This document shows positions 1 through 8,049 of a stretch of DNA of 64,000 bases, piece after piece. The DNA lies in NCBI RefSeq assembly GCF_001612885.1, contig NZ_BDBH01000006.1, positions 124,001 through 188,000 on the forward strand, in the 5' to 3' direction. Under the pieces are notes generated by a model. That model had not been told where the DNA came from, did not search any database, and saw only the letters and a list, made by a program, of their open reading frames with translations. The position numbers and the translations under genes were made by a program. The number at the start of each line of letters is the position of its first letter. The stretch's first letter is position 1. This DNA comes from Nocardia harenae NBRC 108248 (GTDB lineage Bacteria > Actinomycetota > Actinomycetes > Mycobacteriales > Mycobacteriaceae).

Positions 1-720
1 CTGCGCTTCCTGATCGGCCCGAACGGCGCGGGCAAGACCACCCTGATCGACGCCATCACCGGCCTGGTGCCCGGCACCGGGTCGGTGCAGAAGACCGGGG
101 TGGAGCTGCTCGGCAAGAAGGTGCACCAGATCGCGCGCGCCGGGATCGGGCGCACCTTCCAGACCGCGAGCGTGTTCGAGCAGCTCACCGTGGTACAGAA
201 TCTGGATATCGCGGCGGGCGCGGGACGCTCGGCGCTGACGCTGCTGCGCACCCGCAAATCGGTGCTGCCCGCCATCGAGGAGGCGCTGGAGACCACCGGC
301 CTCACCGCGCTGCGGGACAAGCCGGCCGGCGTGCTCGCGCACGGCCAGAAGCAGTGGCTGGAGATCGGCATGCTGCTGGTGCAGAACGCCACCGTGCTGC
401 TGCTGGACGAGCCGGTGGCGGGTATGAGCGCCGAGGAGCGCGAGGAGACCGGGAACCTGCTGCGCCGGATCGGCGGCGAACGGGTCGTCGTCGTGGTCGA
501 GCACGACATGGACTTCATGCGCTCGTTCGCGAACTCGGTGACGGTGCTGGCCGGCGGCAAGCTGCTCAGCGAGGGCACCGTCGAGCAGGTGCAGGCCGAT
601 CCGAAGGTGCAGGAGGTGTACCTCGGCACGGCGGCCGAGATCGACAGCACCGGAGCCGATCTGAGCGATGTCACGGTGATCGCCGTGGAAGAGGAGGCCG
701 ACGATGCTCGAACTCGATGA
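1..720 (+). CDS. urtD: Urea ABC transporter ATP-binding subunit UrtD (5' end cut off by the window)
   Basis: ATPase of a branched-chain-amino-acid-type (HAAT) importer specific for urea; with UrtE it drives uptake through UrtB/UrtC. The reading frame is open from base 1, so the start lies upstream. Visible are Walker A GPNGAGKTT at the very beginning, the UrtD-type signature AHGQKQWLEIGMLL, Walker B VLLLDEPVAGMSAEE, and the switch region VVVEHDMDFM. The HGQKQWLEIG signature and the DEPVAGM block are typical of UrtD rather than LivG. The last 17 nt overlap urtE, so the two are translationally linked. About 20-30 N-terminal residues are missing. Confidence 0.93.
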   Translation: MRFLIGPNGAGKTTLIDAITGLVPGTGSVQKTGVELLGKKVHQIARAGIGRTFQTASVFEQLTVVQNLDIAAGAGRSALTLLRTRKSVLPAIEEALETTGLTALRDKPAGVLAHGQKQWLEIGMLLVQNATVLLLDEPVAGMSAEEREETGNLLRRIGGERVVVVVEHDMDFMRSFANSVTVLAGGKLLSEGTVEQVQADPKVQEVYLGTAAEIDSTGADLSDVTVIAVEEEADDARTR

Positions 721-1396
721 CGTGCGCTCCGGCTACGGCCGCACCGAGGTGATCCACGGCGCCACGCTGACCGTGCCGGACGACAGCGTGGTCGCGGTGA
801 TGGGCCACAACGGCGCGGGGAAGACCACGCTGCTGCGCACCGCGGTCGGGCTGATCGGGGTGAAATCCGGGCGGATCGCCTTCGACGGCGAGACCATCAC
901 CAAGCTCGCGCCCTCCAAGCGGGTGCGCCGCGGCATCGCCTACGTGCCGCAGGGGCAGCAGAGCTTCGGCCAGCTCAGCACCATGGAGAACCTGCAGGTG
1001 GTGGCGGACGGCCGCAAGCGCGGCAAGGCGCTGATCGACGAGGCGCTCGACCTCTTCCCCGCGCTGCGCGAGCTGCTCACCCGCAAGGCCGGGCTGCTCT
1101 CCGGCGGCCAGCGCCAGCAGCTCGCCATCGCGCGGGCGCTGATCACCGAGCCGAAGCTGCTCATCCTGGACGAGCCGACCGAGGGGATCCAGCCGTCGGT
1201 GGTGGCGGAGATCGAGCGCACCATCATCGACCTCACCCGGCGCGGCGGGTTGAGCGTGCTGCTGGTGGAGCAGCACATCGGCTTCGCGTTGCAGGCGGCG
1301 CAGCACTACTACGTGCTGCAGTCGGGGCGGATCAGCTCCAGCGGGGAGGGTGGGGCGGGCGCGGAGAGCGCGGTGCGCTCCGCCATGGCGATCTGA
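704..1396 (+). CDS. urtE: Urea ABC transporter ATP-binding subunit UrtE
   Basis: Second ATPase of the urea importer, 230 residues, the usual size for LivF/UrtE. Walker A GHNGAGKTT lies near residue 35, the signature LSGGQRQQLAIARAL near 127, Walker B LLILDEPTEGIQPSVV near 150, and the H-loop LVEQHIGF follows. DEPTEGIQPSV is characteristic of UrtE. The ATG at 704 sits inside the end of urtD and is preceded by GAGGAGG, a good ribosome binding site, supporting this start. It is the last transporter gene of the cluster; a GntR regulator starts 9 nt after its stop and may be co-transcribed. Confidence 0.94.
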   Translation: MLELDDVRSGYGRTEVIHGATLTVPDDSVVAVMGHNGAGKTTLLRTAVGLIGVKSGRIAFDGETITKLAPSKRVRRGIAYVPQGQQSFGQLSTMENLQVVADGRKRGKALIDEALDLFPALRELLTRKAGLLSGGQRQQLAIARALITEPKLLILDEPTEGIQPSVVAEIERTIIDLTRRGGLSVLLVEQHIGFALQAAQHYYVLQSGRISSSGEGGAGAESAVRSAMAI

Positions 1397-1404
1397 GCGC
1401 CGCG

Positions 1405-2208
1405 ATGGCGCGGATTCCGCTACGCGAGCGGGTCTACGACGCGCTGCGCCGCGATCTCGCGGGCGGGGTGCTGCCCGCCACCGAGCGGCTCCGGGAGGAG
1501 CGGCTCGCGGCCGAGTACGGCGTCTCCCGCACCCCCGTGCGGGAGGCGCTGGCCCGGTTGCTCGCCGACGGGCTGGTGCAACGGCACGCGGACGGGTTGT
1601 ACCCCTTCCGGCCCCGGCTGGACGAGCTGGACGAGCTGTACGAGCTGCGGATCGTGCTGGAGGCGCGGGGTTTGCAGCGGGCGCTGCCCGCGTCCGCGGC
1701 GGCGGCGGGCGCCCCCGCGGGGGTCGACGGCTTCGCACCCGCCGGAGCCGACGCCACCAGCGGAGCGAAGACCATTCGGCCCACTGACGGGCCGGGCGCG
1801 GCCCCCTCGGCCCTCCCCGGGCACGACCTCGCGGCGGTGCGAGCCGAACTGGCGATCTGGCGGGCCCTGCGGGACGACCCGCCCGAGCCGGGCCCGGCGC
1901 TGGTCGGGGCGGACGAGAGGTTCCACCTGACCCTGCTGCGCGCGGCGGGGAATCCAGCGCTGGCCGATGCCCTGCACACCGTGTACGAGCGGGTCCGCCC
2001 GGTGCGCACCATGGACCTCCCCACCCCCGAGCGCATCACGGTCATGACCGCCGAGCACATCGCGGTCGCCGAGCACCTGCTCGCGGGCGACCTGGAGGCC
2101 GCGCTGCGCGCGCTCACCACCCACATCGACACCTCGCGCGCCCACGTCCGGCTGCGCGCCGAGCAGGCACTCGAGTACACGAAACTGGCCCGCGTCGTGC
2201 GCGACTGA
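1405..2208 (+). CDS. GntR-family transcriptional regulator (FadR/FCD type)
   Basis: A winged-helix GntR domain (residues about 3-70, with LRERVYDALRRDLAGG and EYGVSRTPVREALARL) is followed by an FCD ligand-binding domain (HLTLLRAAGNPALADAL and the closing TTHIDTSRAHVR). FCD domains bind a carboxylate ligand through metal-coordinating His/Asp residues. Between the first FCD helix and the rest lies an Ala/Pro/Gly-rich insert, residues about 95-132, not usual in the family. It starts 9 nt after urtE, so it is a plausible regulator of the urea or nitrogen cluster, but that is inferred from position only. Confidence 0.85.
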   Translation: MARIPLRERVYDALRRDLAGGVLPATERLREERLAAEYGVSRTPVREALARLLADGLVQRHADGLYPFRPRLDELDELYELRIVLEARGLQRALPASAAAAGAPAGVDGFAPAGADATSGAKTIRPTDGPGAAPSALPGHDLAAVRAELAIWRALRDDPPEPGPALVGADERFHLTLLRAAGNPALADALHTVYERVRPVRTMDLPTPERITVMTAEHIAVAEHLLAGDLEAALRALTTHIDTSRAHVRLRAEQALEYTKLARVVRD

Positions 2209-4908
2209 CTATTGGTCGGGCTGCGGGCACCAGTCCTCGGATCGCAGCTCGGGATCGGGCTCGGATGGTCCGCAGTATCCGCGGAAATCGGGGACGACCT
2301 CGCCGTTCACCACGCGCACGACGGTGATGGGCTTGTTCAGCGGGACGTTCCTGGCGATGTCGCCGCCGTAATCGATGGTGCCGGTCACGCCTTCCAGCGC
2401 TTTGCTCGGCTGGCCGTCGTCCTGCTCAGGTGTGTGGATAGCGGTGATCTCGCGCCAGACGGCACCCGTGCTGAGCGGGATCGGCGGCTGCGAGTCGCGC
2501 AGGTAGGTGGCCGCGGTGATGATCACCTGGGTGGCGTCGTAGGCCAGGGGGCCGTACGGGTCGGACGGCGGACCGCTGTCGCTCGGCTGGGCGGAGAAGA
2601 GTTCGTTCCAGGGCTCGTAGTAGTCCTGGGCGGCGCCGATGGCGGTGTTGGCGAAGGACAGGTAGTAGTACGGGATCGCGCGCGTCCGGGTGCGCATACC
2701 GTCATCGGCGACATGATTGGAGACATCGTCGTCGCCGATCAGCAAGCTGTCTTTGCCGCCACACCCCTCCGCGCCGGAGATGAACTCCTCGAAGTCGGCG
2801 CCGCGCGCGGCGAAGAACGTCACTCCCCGAAACCCATCACAGATATCCCGCCCCGCGGCCCCGGCATTGAGCCGGCCGTTCACCCCGGGAGGGGCGAAGG
2901 CGACCGACTCGACGGCGAATCCGAGAGCGTCGAATTCCTCGCGGGCATCCTGATTCAGGTTGGAGCTGTAGATATCGTCCGCATCGCTGGAGTAGTAGAT
3001 GCGAACCGTCCTCGGCCGGTTCTCCTCGCGCACCCTCCGATCGGCGAACGCCGCGGCGACCCGGGCCTCACGCCTGTTGCTCGGGGCTACCTGGAAATAC
3101 AGCGGTGACGACTGCGCGAGGGTGTCCGCGGACAGGGTGGAACTCACCATGGGCACCCCCATCCTCGTCAGCTCGTGGATCAGGGTCAGTACGGTGCCCC
3201 TGCTCTGGTCCAGTCCCACGACGCCGACCACGGTCGGGTCGCGGCGCAGCAGGGCGCGCAGCGGCTCGACGAGGCGATGTCCCTGGCCCAGTTGCTTGCC
3301 CGCGTTGGCGAGCAGCACCTTGACGAGTGGCGTCGAAGCGGGGCCGTTCAGCTGCCTGGCTTGCGCGACCGCCACTCCCTCGATGGACTTGCGCGGCCCG
3401 GCCGCTACGCTCGGTTCCCCGGCCGGTGCGGTGAATCCCTCGATCACGACGATGGTGATGAAGGGCCGGCCCGGATTGCTGCGGTGCTGGCTCTCGGCCT
3501 GCCTGTTCTGGTCGGCGATCACGGTTTCGACCTTCCGGAAGGCGTCGTCGGACGGCAGGAAGGAGAACGAGCCGTCGCTGATCCCGACGCATTCGCTGCC
3601 GGTCCAGATCAGGTCTCGATCACGCGAGCCGCAGTGCTTCTTCCACACCGCGTCCTGCCACCACAGCACCGTGCCCGCCGCCAGGGCGATCACGACGACC
3701 GGCACCCCGATCCGGGTCCAGCGGCTCAACCACCATGCCGGTCGCACCCGCCTGGCGACGGTGTCGATCGGTGACCACACCTTTTCGGGCCCCTCGACCG
3801 CCGGGGGTATCCGGATAGGCAGAAACCACGCCGTCTCCCGCCGTCTCCTCTGGTCGCGGAGCAGTGCGCCACGCCAGCGCTGATGAGCGATCTCGGCCTC
3901 GGCCGCATCGTGGCGAGGCCGCGCCGGGTCGACGGTCCCGGCATCCGGCGGTGCCGTGGTAGCGGCGGCGATCACCAGCAGCGGGTCGAAGAGCCCGGTT
4001 TGATTTCGGACGGCATTGATGGATTCCAGCAGTGCGAAACCGCCGTTGCCCGCGTCGGCATTGTCGACCAGCATTACCGGGTAGACCGTCTCGCGCCGCC
4101 GCCACACCTGCCAGAACCTCAGCCGGTAAGCCTGGCGCAGATCTTCGAGAAACGCGTGCAACAGCAGGAGCCGCACGGATTCCTGATCCTCGTTCTGCCA
4201 TTCGTCCCGGGTCAGCCGGGAGGCGAAGCGCACGAAGTTCCCCGACAGCCCCGGCGCGAGGTAGGGCTGGCGGAGAAACCAGCGATAGTGGCCGGACAGC
4301 ACCGGCACCCGCCCGGTCACCGCCACCTGGAAGACCACGGCGGTGAGCAGTCGCAGAAACCACAGCGATGCCCGCCACCACCAGGTGTCGGTGCGGCTCT
4401 CCTCGTCGGCGCGCTGTATCCAATGGCCGAGCCGGACCGCGAGGCCGCGCTGCTGCAGCAGCAGCCGCATCGCACGGTCCGGGTGGCGTTCGTTGGGGTC
4501 GACACCCAGATCCATCAACCACAGCAGCAGCGTGAAACGCTCGAATCGCAAACGCGGACCCCGGACATCGGGATTGCGCACGAAGCCTGACGCCGCCGTC
4601 TGCAGGATGCCGCGGATGCGGGCGACGGATTCCGGCGGCTCCAAGTCCGTGCTCGCCGAATCGCCCGGGCGGGAAAGATCCAGATAGCTGCGGCGCAGAT
4701 CGCTCGGATACTGCGATTTGAGATTGTCGCTGATGGCCCCGAGCACATCGGGGCGATTGGCGTCCCGAACCAGACACAATATCGGCAGCCCCCGGCCCCC
4801 GGTGCCCCGCTGCCACGCTGACCGCGGCCAGCGATCACCGACCCGCGGCCGTCGGCACAGCTGGTCGATGACCTCGAAAAGCGCCGCAGCGCCCGGGAAT
4901 TCTCGCAT
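2209..4908 (-). CDS. Large membrane protein: NTPase-like cytoplasmic region, one TM helix, extracytoplasmic type-1 periplasmic-binding-protein domain
   Basis: 899 residues. Residues about 1-395 are cytoplasmic and Arg/Trp-rich. They contain a strand-like LPILCLVRD (about 41-49), a Walker-B-like VMLVDNADA (about 278-286) and a following strand LLVIAAATT (about 310-318), the layout of a P-loop NTPase, but no GxxxxGK[ST] is visible. A hydrophobic helix, about 400-418, precedes residues 420-899. That part resembles branched-chain amino acid/receptor-ligand binding proteins: PFITIVVIEGF, a VVGVVGLDQSRGTVLTLIHEL block, VPMVSSTLSAD, SPLYFQVAPSNRREA, and a final AYDATQVIITAA region. The ATG is preceded by GAGGGGCG. 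The domain order suggests a ligand-sensing transducer, not a soluble transporter component. The next gene upstream on the same strand is 150 nt away. The family is not one I can name; the role is inferred. Confidence 0.7.
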   Translation of the reverse strand: MREFPGAAALFEVIDQLCRRPRVGDRWPRSAWQRGTGGRGLPILCLVRDANRPDVLGAISDNLKSQYPSDLRRSYLDLSRPGDSASTDLEPPESVARIRGILQTAASGFVRNPDVRGPRLRFERFTLLLWLMDLGVDPNERHPDRAMRLLLQQRGLAVRLGHWIQRADEESRTDTWWWRASLWFLRLLTAVVFQVAVTGRVPVLSGHYRWFLRQPYLAPGLSGNFVRFASRLTRDEWQNEDQESVRLLLLHAFLEDLRQAYRLRFWQVWRRRETVYPVMLVDNADAGNGGFALLESINAVRNQTGLFDPLLVIAAATTAPPDAGTVDPARPRHDAAEAEIAHQRWRGALLRDQRRRRETAWFLPIRIPPAVEGPEKVWSPIDTVARRVRPAWWLSRWTRIGVPVVVIALAAGTVLWWQDAVWKKHCGSRDRDLIWTGSECVGISDGSFSFLPSDDAFRKVETVIADQNRQAESQHRSNPGRPFITIVVIEGFTAPAGEPSVAAGPRKSIEGVAVAQARQLNGPASTPLVKVLLANAGKQLGQGHRLVEPLRALLRRDPTVVGVVGLDQSRGTVLTLIHELTRMGVPMVSSTLSADTLAQSSPLYFQVAPSNRREARVAAAFADRRVREENRPRTVRIYYSSDADDIYSSNLNQDAREEFDALGFAVESVAFAPPGVNGRLNAGAAGRDICDGFRGVTFFAARGADFEEFISGAEGCGGKDSLLIGDDDVSNHVADDGMRTRTRAIPYYYLSFANTAIGAAQDYYEPWNELFSAQPSDSGPPSDPYGPLAYDATQVIITAATYLRDSQPPIPLSTGAVWREITAIHTPEQDDGQPSKALEGVTGTIDYGGDIARNVPLNKPITVVRVVNGEVVPDFRGYCGPSEPDPELRSEDWCPQPDQ

Positions 4909-5058
4909 CGTCGCCCCTCGGAGACCTGACCACCACCGAACGCCAAGTGGCTTCGCTGATCCCTGACCCCGGCGATCCTACGGCCGAATCCATCGTAGCC
5001 AGCTCGAACCGATCAAACCCGATCGCGTTGAGACAGTGCGCCTTCGGCGAGCATCGCC

Positions 5059-5952
5059 TCAGCAGTCGGGTTGCAGCGGGAAGCAGGCGGGTGGCCTGGT
5101 GCCGGCGGCCGGTGCCGGGGTGCTGGTCGCGCTCGGTGCGACCGGCTCCCCGGTATCCCCGTCGTCGTGGATGAGCGCCGTCGCGACCACCCCGAACACC
5201 ACGAAGAGCCCGAGCAGCGCCACCAGGATGATGGCCCAGGTGGTGGTGCGGTGGTGCCGGTGCGGTTCGCGCGGGACCGGCGCGACCCGCGGCACCACCG
5301 GCGGCGGGATCACCGACGGCCGCTGCTGCTCCGGCGACTGGTCGAATCCGGCGGCGAGCAGCTCGGCCCGGGGCGGCACCGCCTCGCCCGCGCCGAGTTC
5401 CCGGCAGGCGCCGAGTACCCCGTCGGCGGTCCAGGTGCGCGGCCCCTTCGCGAAGTTCTCCAGGTAGATGCGGAGCTCGGTGGCGTCGGCGGCATTGCCG
5501 ACCACCACGTCGAGCCCGGGCCGCAGCGTGGTGCGGGCCGGGCGCACCACCACCCCGCGGAACGGGACGAGCACCGCCGCGCCGCAGACGTGGCCCGGGT
5601 CGCGCAGCCCGCGCTCCAGCGCCGCCCGCACCAGGTACGCGCTCTGCTCCACCCGGTCCGCGAGATCGCCCGAGCCGCTGTCCTCCAGGTCGAGCGGGGA
5701 ATCGCTGATCGCCCACGGCTTTCCGGACCCGGCCGTGAGGATGCCGCTCTGCCTGCGCCGGAAGCCGAAGACCTCGAGCACCGTGAGCCCGGTCGGGGTG
5801 AAGAGCACCGCGCCGACCCGGCGGCTGCCGCCGTTCTCCCCGATCGGCACGTCGAGCAGCGCGAGCCCGGTACTCGGCAGGGCACCGAGACATTCCGCGA
5901 ATTCCCGCTCGGCACCGGAGAGTTCCGCTCCGGGCCGTACCCGCACCAGCAT
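5059..5952 (-). CDS. Single-pass membrane protein with a NERD-like (nuclease-related) N-terminal domain
   Basis: 297 residues. The N-terminal about 180 residues contain a pattern reminiscent of NERD/restriction-endonuclease-like folds (AVLFTPTGLTVLEVFGFRRRQSG, then a conserved helix beginning LADRVEQSAYLVRAAL), although the usual catalytic E-x-K reads E-V-F here, so activity is doubtful. A Pro-rich stretch leads to a TM helix (WAIILVALLGLFVVFGVVAT, about 237-256), then a short Thr/Pro-rich tail ending in a Cys pair that would lie outside the membrane. It sits upstream of the NTPase-like/PBP membrane protein on the same strand, so the two may work together. Family assignment is tentative. Confidence 0.55.
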   Translation of the reverse strand: MLVRVRPGAELSGAEREFAECLGALPSTGLALLDVPIGENGGSRRVGAVLFTPTGLTVLEVFGFRRRQSGILTAGSGKPWAISDSPLDLEDSGSGDLADRVEQSAYLVRAALERGLRDPGHVCGAAVLVPFRGVVVRPARTTLRPGLDVVVGNAADATELRIYLENFAKGPRTWTADGVLGACRELGAGEAVPPRAELLAAGFDQSPEQQRPSVIPPPVVPRVAPVPREPHRHHRTTTWAIILVALLGLFVVFGVVATALIHDDGDTGEPVAPSATSTPAPAAGTRPPACFPLQPDC

Positions 5953-5974
5953 GAGGTTGTTCCCCCCGACGATC

Positions 5975-6523
5975 CTAGTTTTTCAGTGCAGGCAAAGTAT
6001 CCCGCCGAATGCGCAGGGTCGTGATGGTTGCGGCCAAACCCTCGTATTGATTGACCAGCAGGACGATTTCGATGAGCTCGCGCTCGCCGTAGTGCGCGGC
6101 CAGCGCCTGCCAGGTGGCGTCGTCCAGGTCGCGCTCGGCGACCAGCTGGTCGACCGCCGCGAGCAGCGCCCGGTGCTTGTCCGACCACCCGTCGGCGCTC
6201 GGCCCGGTGCGCAGCCGCGCCACGATCTCGGGCGTCACCCCGGCCCGGCGGCCGAGCCGCAGGTGGTGGTCGTACTCGTAATCGCAGTCGCGCAATTGGG
6301 CGACCCGCAGGATCACCAGCTCGGACTCGTGCCGCGGCAGCCGCCCGCCCGGCATGAGCTTGCCGGAGTAGTGCAGCCAGCCGCGGAAGAGCCCGCGGGT
6401 GCGGCCGAGCGTGCTGAAGAGCTGCGCGTCCCGCGTGCCGGAGGCGCGGGAGAGCGCCTGCCAGACGAGCCAGTTGATCGGACCGAGTTCGCTCAGCCGT
6501 CCGGGGGCGATCCGCGGGGTCAT
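5975..6523 (-). CDS. Carboxymuconolactone decarboxylase-family protein (AhpD-like fold)
   Basis: 182 residues, a typical length for single-domain CMD proteins annotated in actinobacteria. The conserved block ELVILRVAQLRDCDYEYDHH matches the CMD core, but there is one Cys only and no CxxC, so it is unlikely to be an AhpD-type thiol reductase and is closer to the carboxymuconolactone decarboxylase/hydroperoxidase-like subfamily with unknown substrate. The ATG at 6523 gives MTPRIAPGRL. Its stop is 22 nt from the start of the downstream NERD-like gene on the same strand, so they may share a transcript. Confidence 0.8.
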   Translation of the reverse strand: MTPRIAPGRLSELGPINWLVWQALSRASGTRDAQLFSTLGRTRGLFRGWLHYSGKLMPGGRLPRHESELVILRVAQLRDCDYEYDHHLRLGRRAGVTPEIVARLRTGPSADGWSDKHRALLAAVDQLVAERDLDDATWQALAAHYGERELIEIVLLVNQYEGLAATITTLRIRRDTLPALKN

Positions 6524-6538
6524 GCGCTGAGTCTAATT

Positions 6539-6585
6539 GCCCGGCCTTCGCCGGGCGGGGTCTAGTTGCCCGGCCTTCGACGGGC
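6539..6585 (-). terminator. Pair of tandem near-identical hairpins
   Basis: Two copies of an 18-nt unit occur 29 nt apart. The first, 6539-6556, is a perfect 7-bp stem GCCCGGC/GCCGGGC with loop CTTC; the second, 6568-6585, differs by one base, which shortens its stem. Both lie between two minus-strand genes, just downstream of the TetR gene, so a tandem terminator is the simplest reading. There is no T-tract, as is common in actinobacteria. Confidence 0.5.
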
Positions 6586-6635
6586 GGGGTTCGCGCCCTT
6601 CGGGGCCGTGCGGGCGCGCACCCGTTCGGGGTGGG

Positions 6636-7388
6636 TCAGCCCTCGATGAGGTCGGCGAAGCCGGCCAGTAGGCGGGCCAGGCCGAATTCGTAGGCGTGCT
6701 CGGCGCTGTAGGCGGCGTCGTGCGCCTGCCCGGCGGCGGCGCCGACGCGGGTGGCGAGGGGGTAGCGCTCGGGGTCGATGACCCGCTCCAGCACCGGGCC
6801 CACGCGGGACCACCACTGCGCGTCGTCCATGCCGGTCGCGGCGGCATTGCGGGCCAGGTCGATGCCGATCCTTGCGGTGGCGGCGACGAAACCGAGCAGG
6901 TGGGTCAGGGCGGCGTCCATGGTGACGTCGTCCAGGCCGAGGCCGTCGAAGGCGGCCAGCTCGTGCTCGTACTTGGCCAGCAGGCCGGGGCCGAGCGGCG
7001 GGCGGGTGGCGGGCAGGTCGGTCACCCAGGGGTGCCTGGCGAGCAGCGCGCGGTTGCTCGCGGCCACCGCCGCTATCCGGTCGCGCCACGGCAGGCCGGT
7101 GAGGTCGGGATGCCGCATGGCGGCGTAGACGCTGTCCAGCATGAGGTCGAGCAGCTCGGCCTTGCCCGGCACGTAGGTGTAGGTGGCCATGGGGGTGAGG
7201 CCGAGCCGGTCGGCGACCGCGCGCATGGTGAGCGCGCCGAGCCCGTCGGCGTCGGCCAGCGCGATCGCCGCCGCCACCACCTCGTCCACGCTGCGGCGCT
7301 GCCGCGGCCCGCGGCCGCGCGGGCGCTCGCCCGGCTCGCGCCAGAGCAGCTCCAGCGTGCGCGCCGGGTCGTTCTTCTCGCTTGCCAT
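6636..7388 (-). CDS. TetR/AcrR-family transcriptional regulator
   Basis: 250 residues. After an Arg-rich leader of about 30 residues, the HTH domain is clear (VVAAAIALADADGLGALTMR, then VADRLGLTPMATYTYVPGKAELLDLMLD). The C-terminal half resembles the TetR_C class with a conserved aromatic/Gly pattern. It is divergent from a VOC-family gene across 60 nt that contain four regularly spaced GTAC half-sites, so autoregulation and control of the VOC gene are likely. The ligand is unknown. Confidence 0.87.
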   Translation of the reverse strand: MASEKNDPARTLELLWREPGERPRGRGPRQRRSVDEVVAAAIALADADGLGALTMRAVADRLGLTPMATYTYVPGKAELLDLMLDSVYAAMRHPDLTGLPWRDRIAAVAASNRALLARHPWVTDLPATRPPLGPGLLAKYEHELAAFDGLGLDDVTMDAALTHLLGFVAATARIGIDLARNAAATGMDDAQWWSRVGPVLERVIDPERYPLATRVGAAAGQAHDAAYSAEHAYEFGLARLLAGFADLIEG

Positions 7389-7403
7389 TCGCCCAGCTTA
7401 CAT

Positions 7404-7428
7404 GTACAACGTACAGAGTACCTAGTAC
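7404..7428. promoter_or_regulatory. Probable TetR operator: four GTAC half-sites at 7-bp spacing
   Basis: GTAC occurs at 7404, 7411, 7418 and 7425, an exact 7-bp period. The first two form the perfect inverted repeat TGTACAACGTACA (7403-7415) and the last two form a second, AGTACCTAGTAC-like one. The array lies between the divergent TetR (start 7388) and VOC (start 7449) genes, where both promoters must be. Confidence 0.65.
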
Positions 7429-7448
7429 AGAGTTAATCGGGAGGTCTC

Positions 7449-7856
7449 GTGCACATCACCGCATCGGCTGTTTCGCTCAATGTCCCCGACCCGCGCGCCT
7501 CGGCCGACTTCGCCATCCGGCACCTCGGCTTCGCCGAGCACATGTCGGCCGACGGCTTCGTCGCGCTGCGCCGGGCGGACGCGGGGTTCGACCTGATCTA
7601 CCTGCGCACCGGGCTGAGCACCTTCAAACCGGCCCGGATCGCGGGCAGCGCGGGCGAGGGGCTGCTGGTGGCGTTCGTGGTGGACGATATCGACGCCGAG
7701 TACGCCCGGCTGCGGGCCGAGGGCGCGCCGATCGAGACCCCCATCGAGACCGAGGAGTGGGGCGAGCGCTATTTCCAGCTCACCGACCCGAACGGCATCG
7801 TGCTGCAACTGGTGCAGTGGGTCTCCGGCCCGGAGGCGGCCGGGCCGGAGCACTGA
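7449..7856 (+). CDS. VOC-superfamily (glyoxalase/bleomycin-resistance-like) protein
   Basis: 135 residues, one VOC domain: ITASAVSLNVPDPRASADFA at the N-terminus and the closing YFQLTDPNGIVLQLVQWV, which carries the usual C-terminal metal-ligand-type Gln/Glu region. The GTG start follows GGGAGG at good spacing. VOC proteins either isomerise or oxygenate small molecules or sequester drugs; nothing here decides which. It is divergent from a TetR gene and likely controlled by it through the GTAC array. Confidence 0.85.
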   Translation: MHITASAVSLNVPDPRASADFAIRHLGFAEHMSADGFVALRRADAGFDLIYLRTGLSTFKPARIAGSAGEGLLVAFVVDDIDAEYARLRAEGAPIETPIETEEWGERYFQLTDPNGIVLQLVQWVSGPEAAGPEH

Positions 7857-7861
7857 GTCGG

Positions 7862-7993
7862 AGCGCGGCGCAGAATACCGGCTCGGCGCTCACCACGCTG
7901 CGCCGGGACGGCCGCCCGCAGCTCTCCAATGTCCTGCACGTGACCGGTGCCGACGGGAAGATCCGCATCTCCCCTCACGCCGACGTGGGCGCA
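7862..7993 (+). pseudogene. Remnant of a PPOX-class F420-dependent oxidoreductase (N-terminal piece)
   Basis: In one frame the translation reads AAQNTGSALTTLRRDGRPQL followed by SNVLHV and KIRISPHAD, matching the N-terminal strand pair of pyridoxamine-5'-phosphate-oxidase-like F420 enzymes (consensus ATLRRDGRPQLSNV). There is no start codon at the expected place, and similarity stops after about 44 codons, just before the promoter of the toxin-antitoxin pair. The remainder of the gene is absent. Confidence 0.6.
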
Positions 7994-8013
7994 CGGGTTG
8001 CTGCGCTGATCTT

Positions 8014-8031
8014 TACTGAACTAGTTCAGTA
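8014..8031. promoter_or_regulatory. 18-bp perfect palindrome, probable toxin-antitoxin operator
   Basis: TACTGAACTAGTTCAGTA is a perfect 18-bp palindrome with no spacer. It ends 18 nt before the antitoxin ATG and just upstream of a -10-like TACACT (8038-8043), the place expected for an autorepressor site. Confidence 0.7.
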
Positions 8032-8049
8032 GACGGCTACACTGGACAT

